Source of the DNA: Gemmatimonadota bacterium
GTDB taxonomy: Bacteria; Gemmatimonadota; Gemmatimonadetes; Palauibacterales; Palauibacteraceae
Assembly: GCA_020351855.1 (NCBI GenBank)
Contig: CP070670.1
Coordinates: 1,814,865-1,855,194 of the forward strand
Length of the DNA: 40,330 nt
Direction of reading: 5' to 3'
Of the stretch, positions 35,957 to 40,330 are shown piece by piece. Both the position numbers and the translations under genes were made by a program. The notes under the pieces were generated by a model. That model was given only the letters and a program-made list of their open reading frames with translations, made no database searches and had not been told where the DNA came from. Every line of letters begins with the position of its first letter. The first letter of the stretch is position 1.

Positions 35957-36559
35957 GTGTCCGAACCCAGCCTGCAGCCTGGAGACATCTTCCTCACCCG
36001 CGGCACGAGCCTGGTCAGCCGACTCATCCGATTGTGCACGCGCCATGTCGGCGAGAGCCGAACGAAGGTCAATCACGTGGGGCTCGTGGTGGAGGGAGGG
36101 CCGCTCGACTCGGCCCTCGTGGTCGAGGCGCTGGGGCTGGTGAGCCGCCATCGACTGTGGGAGCGCTACGCCTTGCGGCGCCGGACCGCCGTCGCGGTCT
36201 ACCGACCCATCGGCCTCGAGCCGGAGGCGATCGAGCGGATCGTCCGCCGGGCCGAGAGCTACGTGGGGCGGGAGTACGGGTACGCGATGATCCTCGCCCA
36301 CCTCGCCGACTGGCTGCTGCTCGGGTCCTACGTCTTCCGCCGACTGGCCGGCTCCGATGCCTACCCGATCTGCTCCTGGGTCGTGGCTCACGCCTTCGCG
36401 GCAGGCGGACAGGGCTTCGGCGTGGAGCCCGGCGAGGCCAGCCCGGACGACATCTGGGACTTCGTCACCTCGCGCCCTCGCGCGTTCGCGCAGGTGCGGG
36501 AGCTCCTCCCGCTCCGGTCCGCCGAGCAGCCCGCGAACCTCACCCCGGCAGGGCGATGA
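35957..36559 (+). CDS. YiiX/YebB-like papain-fold cysteine hydrolase
   Basis: This protein of about 200 residues resembles permuted NlpC/P60-type YiiX enzymes. It opens with LQPGDIFLTRGTSLVSRLIR, then NHVGLVVEGG with the probable catalytic His40 and YPICSWVVAHAFAAGG with catalytic Cys139. In the permuted arrangement His precedes Cys, as seen here. Family members cleave peptidoglycan-type or lipid-linked amide bonds; the substrate is unknown. The N-terminus is uncertain: GTG at 35957 is closest to the conserved PGD motif, GTG at 35933 is a second choice, and the frame is open to 35798 without family character. It overlaps the convergent small helical gene by 20 bp. Confidence 0.8.
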   Translation: MSEPSLQPGDIFLTRGTSLVSRLIRLCTRHVGESRTKVNHVGLVVEGGPLDSALVVEALGLVSRHRLWERYALRRRTAVAVYRPIGLEPEAIERIVRRAESYVGREYGYAMILAHLADWLLLGSYVFRRLAGSDAYPICSWVVAHAFAAGGQGFGVEPGEASPDDIWDFVTSRPRAFAQVRELLPLRSAEQPANLTPAGR

Positions 36560-36881
36560 TGCGACCCACCGCCCCGAGAAAGCCGGTGGCCGCCTCGAGA
36601 ACGGTGCGGACGCCTCCCAGGTCCTCGAGCGCCTCGTCGAGGGCCGCTCTTCCCGCCGCGAGCGCCTGTTCGTTCCGCCGCAGTTCGTCGCGGATCGTCG
36701 CGAGCTCCGCGTTCTCCAGCCGCAGCCGGATGCGCTGCGCTCGCAGGAGGCTCAGGGCGGCCGCCGCCACGGCCCCCTCGGTCTCACCCTCCAGCGCCTG
36801 ATCCCATTCCGGCGACATCAGGCGGCCGATCAGCTTGCGCAGCGCCGCAAGCACGGATCGTCGGATCTCGAACGGCGCCAT
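36540..36881 (-). CDS. Small helical protein of unknown function
   Basis: This 113-residue protein is predicted to be almost wholly helical. The N-terminus (RRSVLAALRKLIGRL) is amphipathic; a middle stretch (LRAQRIRLRLENAELATIRDEL) looks like a coiled coil; the end (VRTVLEAATGFLGAVGRIIAL) is hydrophobic. I recognise no family. It starts 2 bp after the stop of the preceding lipoprotein gene, so both are almost certainly one transcript, and it overlaps the convergent YiiX-like gene by 20 bp. Confidence 0.65.
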   Translation of the reverse strand: MAPFEIRRSVLAALRKLIGRLMSPEWDQALEGETEGAVAAAALSLLRAQRIRLRLENAELATIRDELRRNEQALAAGRAALDEALEDLGGVRTVLEAATGFLGAVGRIIALPG

Positions 36882-36883
36882 TC

Positions 36884-37873
36884 TCAGCCCGTCTTCGGTC
36901 GCGCGACGCGCTCGATCAGGTCCACGATGCGATCGACGTCTGCCACCAGCGGCTGCAGGTCCGCGGTCCCGAGCCGGTCTTCCGCGAGCGCCACGAACGC
37001 CCTGCGCAGCCTTGCCGCGGCGTCTGCCGCGGCGTCCGCCGACTCGATCGCCTGTCCGGCCCTGAGGATCTCGCGGCGGCTGTCTGGCCAGCGGCGGGGA
37101 AGCTGCCGGGTGCCGGCGAACGGCCTGACGACCTCCGTTGTCTCGAGGCCGGCCAGGACGATCGCGAGGTCGGCATGGAGCTGCCCTGCAACGGCTCGCA
37201 TCGCGGCTTCCTGGAGATCAAGCTCTCGAGCGATCAGATCCGCGTGCGCCTCCAGCTCCCTGTCGAGCGCGGCGCGGCGGAAGGTGGCCACCGCGAGCTC
37301 CGTGACGCCAGCGGCGAACTCTCCCACCCTGGCGCCGCCGACTCGTGCCGCGCGGATCCGTTCATCCAGACGACCTAGCGCATCGACGATCTCGCGCGTC
37401 GCCTCGCCGATCTCGGCCGGCCGATCGCTCTCCGCCAGGGCCGCCAGGGCCAGGAAGTAGGCTCGGAGAAGCTGTCCGTGGCGGCGGAGGTCCGAGAGCA
37501 GGTTCAGGCGCTCTCGGAGCAGGCTGTTGGAATCGAGGAGGCTGCGGGTGCGGTTTGCGGAGTCCGGCAGCCGCTCCCGAGCGACCATGAGGAGCCGGGA
37601 ATCGGCATCGACCGCCGCATCACCGGCCTCGTCCAGGAAGGCGTCCGCGGCATCCACGTAGGCGACGCCGGCCTCGGCGAACGCATGGAACTGGCCCACC
37701 CTGGCCGTGCTCGCGCAGGCGGGGAGGACGGTTGCGGCGAGAAGCAGGGCCGGCCCGAGGCGCGGCGTGAGAGTCGAGCGCCGGCGAAGCGTTTCGAGCC
37801 GGACCTCCGGTAAGGCCGTGAGGTCCGCGTCGTGCTCGACGGGCGCTCGGAGGGGAGAATCGGACGGCTTCAC
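36884..37873 (-). CDS. Putative lipoprotein with long helical domain
   Basis: This 329-residue protein has an unusually long N-terminal region (about 40 residues) before a hydrophobic segment (LGPALLLAATVL) and lipobox LPAC, followed by a wholly alpha-helical domain rich in Ala, Leu, Arg and Glu (AEAGVAYVDAADAFLDEAGDA, RELDLQEAAMRAVAGQL). I recognise no named family; long helical bundles of this kind occur in envelope scaffolds. The GTG at 37873 is chosen because CGGAGGGC lies directly upstream; a GTG six codons earlier is possible. It is followed 2 bp later by a small helical protein and preceded by the ADP-ribosylglycohydrolase gene 77 bp upstream on the same strand. Confidence 0.7.
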   Translation of the reverse strand: MKPSDSPLRAPVEHDADLTALPEVRLETLRRRSTLTPRLGPALLLAATVLPACASTARVGQFHAFAEAGVAYVDAADAFLDEAGDAAVDADSRLLMVARERLPDSANRTRSLLDSNSLLRERLNLLSDLRRHGQLLRAYFLALAALAESDRPAEIGEATREIVDALGRLDERIRAARVGGARVGEFAAGVTELAVATFRRAALDRELEAHADLIARELDLQEAAMRAVAGQLHADLAIVLAGLETTEVVRPFAGTRQLPRRWPDSRREILRAGQAIESADAAADAAARLRRAFVALAEDRLGTADLQPLVADVDRIVDLIERVARPKTG

Positions 37874-37950
37874 GCCCTCCGGATGCCGCACCGCCTCTTT
37901 ACCTTACGCGAGACGCGCCGCGAGCTGCGGGACGGATCCCGTGCCGGGCT

Positions 37951-39162
37951 TCAGGAAGGCGGGTAGCGCTCGTGATCCGGGACGGGACGGTCCGATCGAT
38001 AGCCGGCGAAGTGGGCAGCCAGATCCGCCGCGACCTCGATGATCACCTCCCTGCCCTCCAGCTCCTCGACCCATTCGCCCGGTATGGCCGACGCCCCCCA
38101 CAGCGTGCCCAGGAGGCTTCCGGTCAGGGCGCCGGTGGAGTCGCTGTCGCCGCCATGATTCACCGCGGCCAGCACGCCGGTGCGGAAGTCGCGGGCCGTG
38201 AGCGCGCAGTAGAGGGCGATGGCGAGTGCCTCCTCGGCGACCCAGCCCTCCCCCAGCGTCGCGATCGCCTGCGCGGTCGCCCCTCCCGCCGACCCGGCCT
38301 CCCGGGCCGCACCCGCAGGCTCCCCAGCCCCTTCATCCCCGCGTTCGGCCTCTACGCGTTCGGCCTTCCCGCCTCCGGCATCCCCGCCTTCGGCGAGGCG
38401 AAGCGCCGCCTCCATCGCGCCCGCCGTCTCTCCACCATCCCTCGCCCCGCGCGTCATCCAGAGCGCCGTCTGGACGGCGGACTCGAGGGGCCGGCCGAGG
38501 AAGACCTCGCTCAGGGCGAGCGCGAAGGCCCCGGCGGCGAGCATCCCGGTCGGATGGCCGTGCGTGAGGGCTGCCACCTCGCAGCCGAAGCGGAACGGGT
38601 CGGTGGCGAACAGGCCGGCCGGTGCGACGCGCATGATGCCCCCGCAGCCCTTGCTGCGGTTCGGCGCCGGCTCGCCCAGCCCTTGCTCGCGCCAGCCCTT
38701 CAGCGACCGGAGACAGGTGGCGCCGGGTGCCCGGCGCGCGTGCAGCTCCGGCACACCGACCAGCCAGCCGTCGAGGGGAGAACCCAGCTTCTGGTCGATG
38801 AGCTCCTCCTCGGCGGAGCCCTGCGTGTGGAGCCAGCGGAGGTATGCCCGGTGCATGACGACGCGCGGCTTGCAGTAGCCCGTGCTTGCATAGCGATTCT
38901 GCGCCCGGAGGAAGCCCTCCGCCGTGAAGAGCGTCATCTGCGTATCATCGGTGATCGCGCCCGGACGACCGTAGGCTTCCTCGTAACCGGTGACGCCCTC
39001 GGCGCCGTAGCGCTCCCGGATCTGGTCGAGCGTCTTGAACTCGAGGGGTGCTCCGAGGGCATCGCCGACGGCGCCGCCGAGCAGGCAGCCGACGATGCGA
39101 TCGTACCGTGAGGGGTCGCCCCTCACGAGGTCGGCAGGCGGTTCCGGTCGCTCAGCAGCCAT
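37951..39162 (-). CDS. ADP-ribosylglycohydrolase family protein
   Basis: This 403-residue protein belongs to the DraG/ARH family, which removes ADP-ribose from proteins or small molecules using two magnesium ions. The signature segments are GCLLGGAVGDALGAPLE (about residues 25-41), ITDDTQMTLFTAE (about 70-82), KGCGGIMRVAPAG (about 171-183) and the C-terminal NHGGDSDSTGALTGSLLG. Both metal-binding Asp clusters (TDDT and DSDST) are intact. A low-complexity insertion of about 40 residues rich in Ala, Gly and Glu lies at about 258-300. No matching ADP-ribosyltransferase gene is seen nearby. It is first in a possible operon with a helical lipoprotein and is divergent from the class V aminotransferase. 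Confidence 0.93.
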   Translation of the reverse strand: MAAERPEPPADLVRGDPSRYDRIVGCLLGGAVGDALGAPLEFKTLDQIRERYGAEGVTGYEEAYGRPGAITDDTQMTLFTAEGFLRAQNRYASTGYCKPRVVMHRAYLRWLHTQGSAEEELIDQKLGSPLDGWLVGVPELHARRAPGATCLRSLKGWREQGLGEPAPNRSKGCGGIMRVAPAGLFATDPFRFGCEVAALTHGHPTGMLAAGAFALALSEVFLGRPLESAVQTALWMTRGARDGGETAGAMEAALRLAEGGDAGGGKAERVEAERGDEGAGEPAGAAREAGSAGGATAQAIATLGEGWVAEEALAIALYCALTARDFRTGVLAAVNHGGDSDSTGALTGSLLGTLWGASAIPGEWVEELEGREVIIEVAADLAAHFAGYRSDRPVPDHERYPPS

Positions 39163-39181
39163 GGGATAAGAATGCAGCGCA

Positions 39182-39223
39182 CCGGCGTCGACGGGAAGCG
39201 CGCCGGCGTCGACGGGAAGCGCT
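39182..39223. repeat. Tandem 21-bp duplication in the divergent intergenic region
   Basis: CCGGCGTCGACGGGAAGCGCG (39182-39202) is followed by a copy with one change at the last base (39203-39223). It lies between the ADP-ribosylglycohydrolase start and the class V aminotransferase start, about 20 bp past the former. It could affect spacing of their promoters or be neutral slippage. Confidence 0.85.
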
Positions 39224-39319
39224 CCGCCTGCGCACCCGCCTCTTGGAACCCGGAGCCCCTTGCGCCATACTCAGCGGCGTTCACCGAGAGCACCCGAGCG
39301 ACCCGTTGGAGTGAGCCGC

Positions 39320-40330
39320 ATGTCCGGTTTGCTGCCGCACAGAGGCGAAGCGATGATCGAGCTCATCCGCTCCTCCCTGATTGGAGCGGATGAGGCCGTA
39401 TGCGGCCCCTACGGGCCGAGGCGCGTCACTTACGCAGACTACACGGCCTCCGGACACTCCCTCGCCTTCATCGAGGACTTCATTCGGGACCAGGTGCTGC
39501 CTCTGTACGCCAACACGCACACGGAGAGTTCGGGCACGGGCCTCCAGACCACTCGCTTTCGGGAAGATGCGCGCTCGATCATTCGCAACTGTCTCGGCGC
39601 CACCGAGGAGCATGCCGTGGTCTTCGCCGGTTCCGGCTCGACGGGGGCCATCGACAAGATGATCGGCGTGCTGAACTTGCGGCTGCCCAACGACCTGGCG
39701 GAGCGCTACGGGCTGCTCGAGCGCATCCCGCCGGACGAGCGGCCCGTCGTCTTCATCGGCCCGTACGAGCACCACTCGAACGAGCTTCCGTGGCGCGAGT
39801 CGATCGCCGACGTGGTCACCATCCACGAGGACCTGGAGGGAGGCATCGACCTTCGGCACCTGAAGGAGGAGCTGGAGCGCTACGCGGACCGCCCGCTGAA
39901 GATCGGGAGCTTCTCCGCGGCCTCCAACGTGACGGGCATCCTCTCGGACGTGGACGCGGTCTCCCATCTGCTGCACCGGCACGGCGCCCTGTCGTTCTGG
40001 GACTGTGCGGCCGCGGCCCCTTACGTGCGCATCCGGATGACGTCACCGGACGACCCTCTGGCGTACAAGGATGCCGTCTTCCTGTCGCCCCACAAGATGA
40101 TCGGCGGCCCGGCCACCCCCGGCATCCTGGTCGCGCGGCGCGAGCTGTTCACGAACAGCGTTCCCGTGGTGCCGGGGGGCGGCACGGTGTGGTACGTGAA
40201 TCCGGAGGACCACCGCTACTTCGACGATCCGGAGCACCGCGAGGAGGGTGGGACCCCCGACATCATCGGCTCCATCCGGGCCGGTCTCGTCTTCCGGCTG
40301 AAGGAGGCCGTGGGACCGGAGCTGATCCGC
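39320..40330 (+). CDS. Class V PLP-dependent aminotransferase/cysteine desulfurase-like, partial
   Basis: This is the first 337 residues of a fold-type I PLP enzyme; the gene runs off the right edge. RRVTYADYTASGHSLAFIEDF, LYANTHTESSGTG, FAGSGSTGAIDKM, FIGPYEHHSNELPWRE and WDCAAAAPYV are class V signatures. SPHKMIGGP gives the PLP lysine at about residue 259. The order resembles cysteine desulfurase/selenocysteine-lyase relatives, but an isolated desulfurase role cannot be asserted without the C-terminus. GGAG 8 bases upstream supports the ATG; a GTG three codons upstream is in frame but lies on that site. Confidence 0.9.
   Translation, partial: MSGLLPHRGEAMIELIRSSLIGADEAVCGPYGPRRVTYADYTASGHSLAFIEDFIRDQVLPLYANTHTESSGTGLQTTRFREDARSIIRNCLGATEEHAVVFAGSGSTGAIDKMIGVLNLRLPNDLAERYGLLERIPPDERPVVFIGPYEHHSNELPWRESIADVVTIHEDLEGGIDLRHLKEELERYADRPLKIGSFSAASNVTGILSDVDAVSHLLHRHGALSFWDCAAAAPYVRIRMTSPDDPLAYKDAVFLSPHKMIGGPATPGILVARRELFTNSVPVVPGGGTVWYVNPEDHRYFDDPEHREEGGTPDIIGSIRAGLVFRLKEAVGPELIR

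Overview
The window is high-GC, gene-dense DNA from a Gram-negative bacterium. It encodes a TonB-dependent receptor with a carboxypeptidase-regulatory-like domain, lipoproteins, and secreted M1, S8 and S33 peptidases. Together with the PadR, PD40 beta-propeller and pyruvate phosphate dikinase genes, this style resembles Gemmatimonadota or a related soil or marine lineage. That placement is an inference; no rRNA or other phylogenetic marker is present.

Layout. (1) 1-3758, minus: a three-subunit molybdenum hydroxylase in the order small-large-medium (form II-like; the last gene runs off the left edge), followed by a PLP gamma-lyase/synthase and a DUF4242 protein, both minus. (2) 5556-9037, plus: paired CGATATATCG boxes, a PadR regulator, a SHOCT-like membrane peptide and a TonB-dependent receptor. 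(3) 9105-18204: an aerobic CO dehydrogenase locus. coxG is divergent; then coxM-coxS-coxL-coxF-coxD-coxE and an S33 hydrolase run as one tightly packed plus-strand operon. The large subunit carries AYRCSFR, the hallmark of true form I CO dehydrogenase, so CO oxidation is a well-supported prediction. The CoxF/XdhC-like factor has a C-terminal cysteine-rich YHS domain, which could be linked to copper delivery. (4) 18282-25122, minus: a lipoprotein, a membrane protein with a JAMM/MPN domain, an approximately 0.83 kb noncoding region with clustered DnaA-box-like sites, an M1 peptidase, and a second membrane protein. Its extracytoplasmic C-terminus shares a two-cysteine motif with that of the JAMM protein.

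(5) 25523-29769, plus: a MATE exporter, a DUF4440-like lipoprotein, a small membrane protein and a subtilase. (6) 29806-35735: a class III aminotransferase (minus), a small EF-Tu-domain-like protein (plus), pyruvate phosphate dikinase (minus) and a PD40 propeller protein (minus). GC-rich hairpins sit at the convergent junctions. (7) 35957-40330: a YiiX-like cysteine hydrolase (plus), a three-gene minus-strand set (ADP-ribosylglycohydrolase, helical lipoprotein, small helical protein) and a divergent class V aminotransferase cut by the right edge.

The most interesting points are the coexistence of form I and form II-like CO dehydrogenase-family loci within 16 kb, the CoxF-YHS fusion, the JAMM membrane protein and its C-terminal-domain partner, and the possible replication-origin-like segment. 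I saw no tRNA, rRNA, CRISPR array or insertion sequence.
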